Positions 38,201 through 53,200 are shown, counted from the first letter of the stretch. The stretch is 60,000 bases of DNA from Hydractinia symbiolongicarpus (GCF_029227915.1 NC_079878.1:16370001-16430000), one strand, 5' to 3'. Made by a program: numbers and translations. The notes: generated from the sequence alone by a model not told the origin.

Positions 38201-41200
38201 AGTTTTAAAAAGGCCTAAGTCCATATTAAATTCAATTTAAATTAAAACAAAAGGACCTAAGTGCATTTATTCTTAGAACAGCCCAGCATTATGGTTGGTT
38301 GTAAGTAGATAAAAAAAATTGAATATAGTGTCTTAATGATCCAATGGTGATAAAGAAAAGCAACCAAACTTGCATAGTGTGTTTTCATATGTGGTTAAGT
38401 CCTTATAATTAGATTAGTAACCATTGTTGTTTTTTCTTGGTAGCACATGATTTATTATTTACTTTGCCAATAACAGCATTTGATCCAAGAAATAAAATCA
38501 TAATCATGGCTTTCGGAAAAGTTTTACTTCCATACCTAAATCTTTGAGGATGGAAGAGATAAACAAAAGTTGCACAAAAAACTGTTTATCAGGACCAAGT
38601 AAATGTTTTAATGTCTCTGTTAAGAAGTTGTTTCATATGATAGTTCTCATTTGAATGACCAATGTTCTACAACTCTAAAAATCCATTTTTGATAATGCAT
38701 AGCTTTTGCACTATGAACTCCCTTTTTCGTGAGAATATCTGCCAATTGTTTGTTAGTGTTGATCCATTGAACAGCCTCTACTGTGCCATTTTTTCGACCA
38801 TCTCTCTGATGCTGGCCACGTCAAGCCGTAATCGTTTCTCAGCTACATGTTTTGTAGAGTTGACAGTGGCAACAAGGTTCTTGCTGTCAGTAAAACCAAT
38901 GATAGGTACTTTTTTGCCAAGTAATATTTCTTGTAAGAAGATTGCATTTTCAAGACACTCAGCAAAAGCAAGACCTTCTGGTGCAGTTGTGCCCTTAACA
39001 ACACGTTTAATCTTCTTGGAGCTCCACATTAAGCAAGCTTTTCTTTCCTCACCAAGAAGAAAAATCATGTGTCCACCAACACTTGACACTCCATCAGGTA
39101 AGTTTGGAAATGAAGCGTCGCTGTAGACCACGATTTTTGTGATAGACTGAAACGAAGAAGGAAAAACCAGTATTCGTTGCTGATGTTGCAGTTTCTTGAT
39201 CAATCTGTTAGCATTTACTAAATGCATAACTTTTGATTTTTTTGCCTGCATGCTCATTTCAAGAACATCAAAAGCAATATCAGGTCGTGATTGAGTTGCC
39301 ATCCAGTTGATTTGTCCAACAGCATCTCTGAACAATTGATGTTCATTTACATTGACATCATCAAATTTCTTTATAGCTCTTTTATTATCAATTTGGATTT
39401 TATTTATTAATTCAGCAAATTTTTGTTGATTAAGAGTTTTGATGTTTCCTTTTTGTTGAACATTAAGTCCAGCATACTTGAAGCAACCTTCATCCGTAAA
39501 TCCTGGGCTTCGCCCGCATATTCGAATGTATACAAAGAAAGTTCCTAGGGAGTAAACTCATTTCCCGAACGATTTTTAAAATAATTTTTTCACCACTAAA
39601 ACGTATGAGACTTGTAGTTTTGAAAAATGTTTTCATTTTTGATGAGACGCTGAAGGAAAGCAGTTTAATCGACGGCAAACGAAAACCGCAATTTCCCGTA
39701 ATCCCGGCTTGGCCCTTATAGTCGAATGTATACAAAGAAAGTACCCAGGGAGTAAACCCATATCTCGAACGAGTTTTAAAATTATTTTTTCACCACTAAA
39801 ACGCACAAGACTTGTAGTTTTTAAAAAAGTTTTCATGTTTGATGAGACGCCGAATAAAAGCAGTTTAATCGATGGCAAACGAATACCCGCGATTTCCCGT
39901 AAATCCTGGGCTTGGCCTGTATAGTCGAATGTATACAAAGAAAGTACCCACGGAGTAAACTCTTTTCTCCAACGATTTTTAAAATTATTTTTTCACAACT
40001 AAAATGCATGAGACTTGTAGTTTTCAAGAATGTTTCAACAAGGATTACTAACTCTTTAACAACACTTTGATACAAATTTCGAGCTGCATCATAAGTCCAT
40101 AAACCACTTTATTGAGTTTCCAGAGAACCTTTTCATTACTGTGTTCTGGAGGAGACACAAGGAATACGTCTTGTGGTATTTGCTTTCCCTGCAGAAATGC
40201 AGATTTTATATTAAGAGTTTTGCACTGCCATGGAAATGCTGACGCTATTGCCAGTAAGATTCTCAGGGTACTTCGATCAGATGTTGGTGAATCTACTTGA
40301 CTGATCTTTTCTTGTTCAAAACCCCTTGCCACTAATCTTGCTTTGACTTGATATGTTTCTTAGTGAAAACCCAAGTTGTTGATATCGCTTTTTGACATTC
40401 TACGGGTATTTCTGCATATACTCCAAATTCTTTCCAAAGTTCAAGCTCTTTTGTCTTTGCTGCTAGAACATCTGGATCCTTATGACGATTAACTGGGATA
40501 GTAATGTTCACTTCTTCATCAGTCAGGTCCGTCATTTTCCATTCTAATTTAGATAATTTACGTTAAACCAAGATTTGTACGTTCCAGTTGCTTTACCCGC
40601 TCTGCCAATAACTTCGGCTTTCTTCCAGGTAACTTCATCAGGACTTTGAAATGATATTTTGTCTTTTGTTTTTGGAAATGGCCAAGGTACAGAATGTGTA
40701 GACTGATCATTGTTGCATCTTCCAGCCACACTTAAATCTGTTACAGTTTCTGCTAAGCTATCTGGATCTATTTGACTTTCTGGTCCAACTGCTGGTGTTA
40801 TTAGTTCACCATATGATTCAGAGGTACTTTTCGATTATCAGCGGAATTAACTTTGTCCTTAACTGATTGACTATCCATAGAATCATCTGGAACTGTAAAC
40901 TCCTCGCCAGCCTTAAGGATTCGGTTCTGTGACACCCTCACATAAATGCTGCCATGTCGTACAAATATAACTTTGCCGTCCTGGCCAAATACTACACCAG
41001 GGCCTCGTCATTTGTTTGAATCTTGTCTTTGGTATAAGACACGATCGCCTTGCTGAAAATTGACCAATGCTGATCGTAATTTGTGTCGCAGGGCTCCTCT
41101 TACCTGTTCTGCTGATTCAGCTTCAACAAAGGCTTTTCTGGCTGCATGCATCGTGTTTACATGTTGTACGACATCCATTTACCCAGATATGCCATGGAGA

Positions 41201-44200
41201 GCTGGAGGTTTATCTGCAACTACTGATGGTAAACGTGGCTGTTGACACCATACACAAACTGATAAGATGAGAAGCCTGACCACAGCTGCAGAGAATTCTT
41301 GGCATTAATGGCCCAGGCTAGTGCTGTTTCTAAAGGTGTATCTGGTTGATCATGAAGAATCTTTTCAAGACAGTGATCAACAACTGCATGGTTGCGCTCA
41401 CATAATCTATTCTGCCAAGAACTTTCAGCACCAGTTATGCAGGTATGAACATTGAGATTTTCTGCAAGATCTCTGAAGCCAGTATTTGCAAATTCCCCAC
41501 CTTTATCTGTAATAAATTTCTCAGGAATTCCCAGTCCATCCCCTATCTACGTTTTCATCACTTTATTTATTACCGATGATGGTTGCTTGTCGTTGATCCA
41601 TTCTGCTTTTGTTAATCGCGTAAACATGTCAATTGAGGTGGCAGTAACCCTTTTAAAAATCAGAAATTTTTTTTTACATAATTAGTTAAGAAAGGTTATT
41701 TTCAGACTATATATCCATATTTTTTCTGTTATAACACGCTTGTCACGATTTTTATGGCTAAAATACTATTATCTTTCACCAAAAATATTCAGCCTTAACA
41801 AATCCTCTTTAAAATAAAATTCATGAATAATTAATTAGTTCTGCCGAATATAGTTTAAGTCTACGTACTTGGGAAATTGTACAGAAAGAAATGACGTAAT
41901 TATTAAAGAGAAACGTTAATAACAACAAAGATGTTGCATTATGTAGAAATTTAAGACGATCTTCATTATGTTACACTGCACGAGCTTTAACTTTCGATAG
42001 CATTTTCGTTTTACTTTAAAATTTTCAGACATGCTTGGTGAATCATGCAGCCATGATACAGTGTGCGGAAATCTTTTTATTCGGAATATTTTTCTTTTAA
42101 CAGCGTTCGATGCAGCAGGGGATGCTAACAAAGAATCTTTTGAAAAAAACAAAAGGCTATTGTTAAAAAAATAGAATAAACAAAAAAAATCTGCACACCG
42201 TTTTAACAGGGTTAACCTGAGGTTCATTTAAAAACAGAAGCTGATTAACGAGATTGTAAAAAGTTGGAGCTCGTAGAAGCCAATTTTTTTCTTGTTTTTG
42301 ATACATTTTTAAAAAGAAATTTTCGGTGACTCAGCTATTTTAGTGTTAAGTTAAAATCATTTTATTATGTATTAAGGCCTATATTTCTAGGAAATAGTTA
42401 AAAAAAATGGTATAAATAAAACACTGAGTAAATAATTCAGCTATTTGGACAGTTAAAAAAGAGTTACTGCCACCTTAAGTTGAAGATGTAGCGATTGTTC
42501 CAAAGCTTTGGGTTCATTGCCAATGTCTTGTTAAACTGTTTGGCCAGTGGCAGTGACACAACAGGAAAAGGAGGAGTGGGCGAAAATTGTTTACAAGTAT
42601 TACATTTTGAGTATATTGCCTCCAAAATTGGTTGACAATCCTCATCCCAGTAGCCTGCGTCCAGATCTACCAATTGACCAAGAATAGAACCTTTATCATT
42701 TTTAAGATCAAGTAAAAATTTTTGAAATAATGGGAAAAGCTGGAACAATAAGCAGATATTGCAGGACCTTTCGTTGAATGTCAAGATTTATCCACTTGAG
42801 GTGAGCAATATTCCACAGGCGCAGCCGAGTGGAATATTGCCTCACCAAGAGTGGATGAATCTGATATTCAACGAACGGGCATGCAATATATGGTTTATTA
42901 TATACTTAATAGCTTATTAATATCACATCAACAGATCCAAATCTTGCCTTTGTATATCAGCACAGCAGTGACCTCACACCACAGCAGAATTTTTTTGATC
43001 TGTTATTTTTTTGTAAGTTTTTTTAACGAACGTAAACAAAAAAATTCGATGTGATGATTTGAACGTTTTGCGGAAGTCGTGGCATTGCAAATTGAAAATA
43101 CCAAAACAAGCGCGGAATATCGCGTCAGTTATTGCATGGTTGTACAGGATATTTAGATTTATTGTATATAAAAAAGAGTTGACAGATATATAATAAGAAA
43201 AAATATTTCACTCTTGCCTCTCCATAGCAATTACCCACATTTTTTATTTTGCATGACGTGAACTAGTTAAAAATGACATGAAAAATCTGTTTAAAATAAA
43301 ACCGTGAAATACCATTAAATGTTGGTGTAAATGACCACTGTTTTCTGTTTACAATGTCTTGCTTAGCCAAGAAAATAAAAATTTGAGGCACACATAACTG
43401 AGAAATATGTTGTGAGCTTGGGGTTGCAATCAGTCAGTATTTTATTTATAAATTTAGTAAAAAAGACATGCATTAACATTTGCTTATGGTAGTATGGTAT
43501 ATTATTGACCCTATTTTTAGTGCTTAAATGACTGGAACCCAATTAATTTTTGCAAATTTTGCTTAATTTACCCATATTTGTGAAAATTTTTCTGTGGAAA
43601 AATTCAAAAATTACATAGTTGATAAAAATAATGGCCACCCTCTCTGATACGAGTCCAAGCAAAGAGACCTTATCTCAATTTTAAGGCATAAATTGCAAAG
43701 AAGTACTGGTAATAGTACTAATAGTTTTTCACAAAAAAACCCTAAAAAGGCTCATTCGCAAAAAAAATTTTGGCAAAATATCTTGAGAAAATTAATTTCG
43801 TGAAATGCATATTTTTAGACCTGTAGAAAATAAGAAAATTAATCAGCTTAAAGTAACACCTATTGAATGACATTCTTCCTTGTCCTAAATAAGTGTCTAG
43901 CTAAAAGACCTAAATTTTATATCCAATAGACCAATACTTACATATGCTTCACCGGTAGTTGTTTACTTTTAAACTGATTAACTAGCTTTGGCTTCTTTTC
44001 CAATTAGTAACTTTACTCAAATCTAGCTCGCTAGCTGATAGCTTTACTGAAATAAAAAAAAAAATTGCATAAAGCTGCAGGCTGAGCGTACATATCAGTA
44101 GTAAGCAGTGTCCTGCAATTGTACTTGAAGATCATTTTATCTCCATGAAGATAATGACATTGGGCTAACAATTATGACGCTGCGGTTGCAAACTTATCAC

Positions 44201-47200
44201 ATCATTATAATGATATTGTTAAAATAACAGACAGTATGTCGTTGAGTGTTTGCTGAGTCAGCAGTGATAGAACTGTCGGACTGCTTTGAAGAGCTCCTAG
44301 TTGATAACAGATGCGAAATTCATTCTCTCTTGCCTGAATGGATTACGTTGAAAACTCATGTTCTACCCATTATAAAAAACGATCCCAAAGAGTTTCATTT
44401 AAAGATCTGGCAGCGAGTTTTCAACCCAGATTTGATCAAAGAGAAAAGTGAGAATATTTTGCATATCATTGAGATTTTACTTTGTACACCATTCACGAAT
44501 GCAAAGCTAGAAAGAATGTTTTCTCATATGGCACGAGTTAAAACTGATTATCGTAATCAATTAGGAAATGATTTGCTAGAGTGTGTCTTCGTGTTGGAAA
44601 AGAAGGACTATCACTCGAAGAATTTGACCCGGATAAAGCGATTTCTTTGTGGTACGAGAAAAAAGTCTGCAACGCCACATCGCTATCCAGCTAAACGAAA
44701 AAATGTTGGATCAACTGGTTGTTTAAGTTCTGCTATAAATGTCTTCACTGACGTTGTCAGATTTGGAAAACAACAGGGACGAAGAATATAAGGGGAGGAG
44801 GAGAGAACATTTAGCGGCATCTTCGGGCAAACACTTATTATCAGGCTGACTATACTTAAAAAAAAAATTCTTCACAGTGCTGACGGCCCGTTATTTTGAG
44901 TCAGCTATAGTTTTTCATCCTTGTATCTTTTTATTGTTAAAAGAAAACACTTTCAGTGGTATTATTTGAAATGCAATTCATTATGGTGAAATAATGAGAC
45001 CCTGACGAACATATGTGTCCGTAAAAAATGCTAATTGAAAATTCCAATTTTGTTCTTCTACCTTCGTTTCCGTATCCTTTCTCTCCTAAAAAAGTAACTT
45101 GCTCCTGGGGTTTTGTCTCTTCAGCAACTACTTCATTTCTAGGGCATCGTCTCTTTTAACCTCTTTTTCACTGCATCTCTTTTGACTTGAAATTGAAACG
45201 TGGAGAAGCATTGGAAACAAAGTTTACCCTTTTCTCCAAAATAGGTCTGCAACGTAAATTCAAGCAAATAAGTAACTGAAAATTTTTGTTCAATCGTTCT
45301 GGAACGTATTCAGCACATAAAATATTTACTTTCAAATATGGTAGATTGAAGTCATAATCACACGAGGGTTGTTTCAAGGAAAGGATATTTTGATTTGCTG
45401 TTTGCTCCAATTTATAACAAAATTGATTCGCAAATTAATGAAAAACGGGTCGTAAAGATGCCAAAGCTGACGCGCGGAAAAGTTGCAAACCATTTATTTT
45501 ACGTTAATTCGATCCCTGTTGCCACGAACTTCTTCTTGTTTCTTTTTGTGAAGTGCGATAATATGCGAAGAACATCTGTGGTTGTTTTCTGCATAAAGAT
45601 TTATCCTCTGCAGGACGTTTATTTCAAACCTAAACCTTTTCTCAGCAAGTTATTTAAAAACTTATAAATAACCAAACCGCGTAAGTATAACTTGTATAAC
45701 TATAATAATTTTTCAATTTATGGTTTTTTGGACTCGTGAAAATTTCTCCGATGTAAGTATGAATTCTATTGTAAACAATTCTTTCATATTTTATTTAGCC
45801 TTTGTTAAAAAAGGCTGTGCAACCATTTGGCACATAATAAGAAATATGGCCTTATGAGCAACATGATGAAAAATGAAATTTCCCACAGGTGGTCTCAAAG
45901 TTGTGTAGCTACGGCAAAAAAGTTTGATGTAATTTGGACTTTTGATCCACTAAATCTCAGCCTTCTGCTTCTATAGATTCTCTTACACAAAAAAGTGTAA
46001 TATTTAAACTCGAGTCATTTTCCTTAGTACTCATAAATACCTAGCTTTATCTTGAATGTAGCTATAGGGTAGCTAAGCTTCCTGTTTAAGAGCAACATCA
46101 AACAACGTGGAAGTTGTCCTCTTTGTAAACAATTGCTGGTAATTTTTTTTTGTTATAGTACCAAATATTTCGTGTGCAATCTTTGCATGTGCAGCGCATG
46201 TGAGTCAGTCAAATAAATCTGCACATAAATTCTACAAAAATTTGTGCCATTTGCTCACTCTTCACAATTACACCACGAAACAGGGAAAACGTATGTTATT
46301 TACTGTAACCTGTACTGAGGTCTGGGTGTGATATATATCCGAATTAACTGTGTTTAATTTTTATTTTTACACTTAGTATGCTTTTAAAACGAGTGTATTA
46401 TTACTTAGGAAGATCAGGATTATTGGCAACAATTGCAGCAGGACTGGAACAAACTATTTAGGTAATTGTCCCTCATCCTTTTGCTTTTTGTTTTAGTTTG
46501 AGTTGAATATTGGTTTCAGCTATTTGTTCTTTTTAGCCAAGAACACTTCCAAAATGAAGAAGAACTGTTGTCGAATGGACTTTTTTCTACAAACAAAGAG
46601 GTAGGTAGAAACAAAATGTCATTAATATTCGCACATTATGGCTAACTTATTTCTCGTTACCTTCTACATTGTCATATATTACTACCATGAAGTCTTGTAG
46701 CTGCCACAATGTCATAGTGAATGGGTCATTTTGGCTCTGACGCAAGTTGTGACTTTAATTATTCCAAAAAATGCTTTTTTGCAATAGACCTATTTCCATA
46801 TCCATTTGGTTCCGCGAAATATACGTACTCAAAATGCAGAATAACATGAAAAAAAGATTAGTTATGAGCAAATTTGGGGATGCTGGTTGAAGAATGTTTC
46901 AACAAAATGTTGAGTTTTACAGCTTTTAACTGGCAGTTTCAGATAATCGTAGTTAACACAGTTATAAAAAGGGTTTTGGTAGTGAGGTAGCTAGCTAGCT
47001 AGCTAGCTAGCTAAACCTTTTAAACTTCCTAGCCACGTTAAACCTAGCCCTGTTTTTAGAATGATGTGAATACATTTTTATTTACTTTTTCCAAGTAAAT
47101 TTAGAACTAAAACTCAATATACAGTTTACTAACGCTCAGTGGCACTTTATATTCTGATCAGTTAAAAAAATTAATATTAGCTTGTATAGTATAGCTAAGC

Positions 47201-50200
47201 TGAAAATTAGCCAGCAGCTAAGCTAAAACCCTTGAAAAACGTATTGTAAGTATCATTTTGAGCTCCCCATTCCCCAAAAATCAATATTGAATATGCTTGA
47301 ATGATGCTAACAAAAGTATTCAAGAAACCTAAAGAAAAATTACAATGACCTCAGGGGAAAGGGGATGGCACGGTAAAGAGATTTCAAAGGCTGGATTTTC
47401 TTATAGCATTTTCACAATTATTTTTCCAGGGTTGTAGCTATAGCTTAGCTGCATCAGTTACCAACGAATCATTTTTCAACATTTGTTGCGTAAACTGATA
47501 TTTAAAATTAATATTTTCTGTACTGGCTGTTGTGATCATGTAATTGTCGCACTTCCCCTGTCACTACTTCCTCTTTTACTGACTGTCAATAATCGTACAT
47601 TTGTATCAAGCATTGTGATGGTTAACCTTAATACTTACAGTTTGTAAGTAATATGAATTGATAAAAATGGCACCTCATTTTTTTAGGTTTTTAGGGAAAA
47701 AAATGAAAATAAAATAATATATAAAAATTTCAGGATTTCAGCTGTAAACAGGCCTAATATTTATCAAAATCTCAGTGTCAATGTTTTTAAAAACCAGGTC
47801 CTTATGTATTTTGTTTTCTTGCTTTTTTGAAATCTTGAAAATTAATCTTGCAAAATTATTCCAATTGTTTATTTACAGAAAATAATCAAAAAAGTGAAAA
47901 TACAAAACCAAATATTTTGTTTTTGACGTCACAAAAAAATTTCACATTGTTTTCACTTATTAAAGTTAATTGTTTTCACTTATTAAAGTTCCGCATGACA
48001 AGCATTTTGTGAACAAAATTTTAAAGAAATTTCTTTAGCTCTAGACAGTATGTCAGTAAATGTTTTTTTAAGCAACAATTTTTTAATTATTTTGTGAAGT
48101 GATCATCTTAAGGAAATATTTGTTTCTGACAGATCACTGGACAATTTCATTTGCCTGAAAAAATACTGAGATGGTATCTCTCTTAATACAAAATTTGAGA
48201 ATTAGAATATCATCCTTTTAATCAACCTTGTAGTTTGAAATTTTAGATAATTTTTTAGCCAAATTCAATCTATGATAGAGCCTTAAAATTTAACACAAAT
48301 AAGCAAGAACATTCCAAGAAAGGTTTAAAGTCCAACTTTTCCCACCAAGTCAAATTAGTATCCTAATTCTAAAATCACAAATGTGTAAAATGTGAGTTAT
48401 AAATACTTCCAAAACTACCCTCACTTGAAAAAAAAAGTAACAATTTAAGGCAAGGTCAACTCAACTGCTATCTTTAAACCACAGTCAGTAAGCCTGGCTA
48501 TTGCTATTTTCATAGATGTTGTTGAAAAAATAAGGTACACTCAATAACTGGAGACACAGGATATATATCAGCAACATCACCAATTTTGGTAAACAGCTTG
48601 AAATTTCACGTTTGTTTAGAACAAATCAGCCAGCCATCTAGCTAGCTATAGCTACTTATATCATATTCTAAGCTAGCTCATTTAACACCAAGAATAATAA
48701 AAAAAGCATTAGAACGGCCCAATTATACATGCTATTATCCCATATTATCACCAAATGTTAATAACAATCTGTATGACATATTAATTTTGCAAATATTAGA
48801 AGTAAACAAACGATATCTGCACTACTTCACTGCAAACTAAAATTTTGCTCATAACTAATCTCGTTTTCATGTTATTCTGCATTTTGAGTATGCATATTTT
48901 GCGGAACCAAATGGATATGGAAATAGGTCTATTGTTTTTCACAACCTGCACTGGGTGCTTATTTACAACTCGATCAAAGTGTAGGTGCTTATTTTTGTCC
49001 TTAATTGGTTTACGGTAGATAGTGTAAATATATTTCAGTGAATGTCTCGATTCTCGCCAGAAATAAGGTCTGCTAAAATGTGCTGACTCAGCTTAATCGA
49101 AAATATTTACTACAATTACTTATTGTTGTGCAAGGATTCTTGTATTTGTTAAAGGAGCTGCGAAACGGCTGTTGGATTTTGACTTTAGTGACTTACACGA
49201 AAGTCGAGCTGATGGCAGCGAAAAACAAACTGGCTATTTTATCTTCTCCAGCCTTGGTCATGTTTTCATCCAGAATAAGTCTCGCTGAAATACTTCTTTG
49301 TAATATACTTTTCAAAAAAAAAAGCGTTTGCCGGATTTTTAATATGTGCGCCGGATATACAGAATGTAAGCATTTTAACTGGTTTGTAGCCCCTAACATT
49401 CTTGGAACGCAAATTTCATATTTAAGTTGTAAAATATAAAAGCACAGTAACCCGCTCGTTTTCACGCACATGTAAAATTTACCCTGTCTTTCATTGTGTT
49501 TAGGAATATGAGTTTGAAGAAGCCAACCCATTTGCAAATCACGAAAATGCTTTTGAGGAAGGATTAAAAATGCTGAGGCAAGGTGACCTGATCAGTGCAA
49601 TACTACTGTTTGAGGAAGCTGTAAGTGCCACTAAATTTCCTTTGCTTATTAGCAGCAAAGGTCAATGATCATACAAAAGGTTGTTTTTATTCAACGTAAA
49701 GGTGTTTGGTTATTGCAATTTGATTTTGCTTTTACACGAAAGTCGTGCTTCTGGATTTAACTGTACTGGAGTAACCTGCCTCGTACACAAACTTTATACA
49801 TACTTATAAGTTTCGCTTCAATAACTACTAGCGTTTTTATATCTCTTAGGTTAGAGCGAAACCTGAACACGCCGAGGTAATAGAAGGTTATATGGTTTTG
49901 TTAATGTATTAGCCAACGATTTCTGATATTGCGAAAGATTATGCTCCTAAAGTATATTTTATTAAATGTTTGTAGTTGCAGTTATTTAACTGCTGTTGTT
50001 TGTTACCCAACACGTATGCATAAGATCAACCAGCTGTAACTTTTTTAAATCTATTATAATGTAATTTTGTTATTACTGCTGAAATCTTTAGGCATGGCAA
50101 TACCTGGGCACAAGTCAAGCCGAGAATGAGCAAGAGATGTTAGCTATAGCTGCCCTTAATAAGTATGCATAACATTCTTGATCTTTTATTCATGTGTAAG

Positions 50201-53200
50201 CTAATGTCTCTCAGATGAGACTGTCAGGTAGGTTTCTTTTCACATTTTTTATACAAGTTAATCATATCAGTTGCATACTTACGTCATGAGGTAGAAGCTT
50301 TGTTCAATTCAACACCTAGTTTAGCCCTTATTTCAGCAGTTACTAGTCCCAACCTAAGTGTGAGAGAAAACAATATAACTTAAAACAAAAAATAAATCTT
50401 TTTTCCCCCTTGAATTTAAAGAAAAGTCAGGGGAATATATTTAAAAAAAAACTGTGCCAATATATTCAATTAAATTCTTCTAACTTTAGATGCGTGGAAC
50501 TTCAACCGGGCAATCTTACTGCGCGTATGGCGCTTGCTGTTAGTTATACAAATGAATCGCTTCAATCGCAGGTATTGACTAATCAGACGTCTTATACACA
50601 ACTGTCTGGTTTTTCCTTAAATTTGCTAAAGTAAATTTTTAAGGTATCATGTGATGCATAAGTCTCTGAAGGACACAGATTATTTGCACGGACTGGAAAA
50701 TTGCCATATCTGAAAGTGCAACTGCTTTTAAATACAACAAGAAACTGTGGTCAGCTTGAAATCAAACATACTAAAAAAGGTCTAAAAACGAGGCTACTTG
50801 TAAGCAACGGCTCAGGCTGACTTGGGTAAATAAAACAGTTCCGAGATATATCTTTTTCTAAAATTCATGTATGTTTCGTATGAATAACATGAATAAAAGT
50901 TTAATTACAGAAGTAACAATATAGCCTGTAAAGGGAAACGTAAGCAACATTAAGCAACATGCCACCCTATATGTGACACGGCATGCAGAGAACACGTCTT
51001 TATAACGTTGGCAGAACCGACTTTGCTTTAAGGGTGAGGAAAAATTATTTCTCTTTGTCGGATTGCTTGAGAATCTTTGTTATTGCTTACCTAAAATATC
51101 AAGAGGTTTTAAAAATAGTCTGTATATTGCAACGTAGATTGTTTAGTACACAAAGTTTCCTGTGCTTATGACTTTAAAAATAAACATGCCACTGCCGCTG
51201 ATCGAAAAAAATAAATAAATTATAGAAAATTGAAAAAAACTTTTAAAAGGAGCGTATATATTTATTGATGTTAAATTTTTAATTTAAATCCCATAATAAA
51301 GGAGAACATAATATGTGCCGATCCCGAAGTGCCTCTAAATCAGCTTTGCAGACCTCATTTTCATTGTAGGTCATCAAAATTTCAGTACTTTGGATTTACA
51401 CGGCTGTATATCATAACCAAATCTCGATATAGGTTATGGAAAATAGCAAAGCACGGTTTTTGTATTACATGTTGTTATTCGTGAAAAGTGAGCCAATGGC
51501 ACAAATTTGTCGAAATTCAAACTTTCCCATTTCACTTAGTATTAACTAATAAATGCTAGCCTAATCCTGTATGTGACTGTAAGAAGAACAACATTTGGAT
51601 TTGCAGGGCTGTATATCTTAGGTTCAAAACAAATGTCGCACAGAGGGTGTAAATTTTTCATTTTACCCTAGTGTCTCTATAATAATAGCCGTATTTTGTC
51701 TGTTCCAAAGGGTTACCGATATTCCTTTGATCTTTCCGCGAATTTTTAGAAACCAGGGGGTTGTTTAATTGGAAATCTTATGATTTATCAAAATAAATTA
51801 CAGAAATTAATTTATTTCCTTACATAATTTAATTAATTTAATTAATAAACCTCTAATTTAAAAAACAAATTAAGTGATTAAAATGAATTCATATTTAAAT
51901 GCGGCATTTTTAATAATAATTTACCCCTGTGACCTTAATTGCCGATTCCGCTTAGGAGGCACAGAAAACAAATAGGATGGTTTTACTGACAGTTTAACTG
52001 ACTTTGTTTTGACCGCTCGCACGTGTATACCAATCAAAACGCCTGATTCTTTGAAAAACCAATCAAGACTTTCGCGGCCTAGACATGCCAACGAAGAAAC
52101 ATAATGGCCATTTTATTTTTTAAAAAGTAATGGTGGTCAGTGTTGTTTCTAAGTCTGTTTCACCTTTTTGTCTTCTATAAGCTTTTTATATTTGTAATAT
52201 TTGTTTATGTTCTAAAATGTGAAGATAAATATATTGTCACGTTTTTTAGCTACGTACAGATCTAACGAATATTTTGAAGGCTAGCTAGCTAATAGCCTTA
52301 GTTTTTACTAATTTTGTTTGGTATAAGAGGTTTCTCTCCAACCCAACATTTATTTTTATGTCGAGGATGTAGACACTTAGCTAGCTCATATATTTACCCA
52401 AAAAAGTAAGAGTATAAAAATTCAGTTTGGCTATCAATATGGCAATATTCTCAGCAATAAATCTTATGCCAAATGCAGTTTAGCTAGGTAGCTAGCTACA
52501 CATATTAATTTTTAAACTTTCTTGGGAATCACGCCTGTACAAATGTGCAACAATGTTTAACTGGACTAACCGCTTAGCCCTGTGCAAGAAACGAAGGACT
52601 GTTTCTTGTGTTTTCATTTAAAAAGAGTCTACAAGAAAGTTTTTTTTTTTATTATCCCTACACCTGTGTAACACCATTTAACTGTACTAAGCGCTCAGTC
52701 CGGTGTCACAATTAATTTTTTAACTATTACAAAAACTATTTCGCAAAATAAAATAATATTGACCAATTGTTTTTGCTATGACGGAGTCACAACGGTTGTA
52801 AACTGTGTTTCTATTTCAGCCTTTGTTGCGGGAAAGTTATTTTTTGAAAAATATGTTACAGCCGCAACACTATAATGGTGTGTGCGCTTCACTTGATTTA
52901 CCTGCACTAAAGTGCTCCACCTGACTGTGCCGTGTTAGGTTTTTTTTAAAAAAAAATGAAACAACCTTAAATGCTGTATTATTATAAATACTCCACTGGA
53001 TTTGTGACACGTATATACTAAGTGCCCTATGGATGACGCAGTTTACGCTGTACTTTAAGTGTTCAACCTAGTCTGAAACTTCAGGCCTAGAGCTACAACA
53101 ACAATGCCTTATCATTGTAAGAACTTTTAGCGAATATCATTTTTTACTATAGTTTCCCAATTTTTTTATTTCATGAAAGAAACCTGAAAATCTGTGAAAA

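Larger units (their letters stand above)
38690..42760 (-). pseudogene. Ty1/copia retrotransposon C (integrase to RNase H)
   Basis: Order on the - strand: integrase zinc region (42760-42480; [33 protein letters not shown]), MITE insertion, integrase core (41636-41230; [47 protein letters not shown]), C-terminal region (40729-40544), RT start (40332-40048; [27 protein letters not shown]), RNase H (39335-38680; [37 protein letters not shown]). Gag and protease are absent and many frameshifts are present. 39490-40080 holds three diverged repeats inside the RT. Confidence 0.9.
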
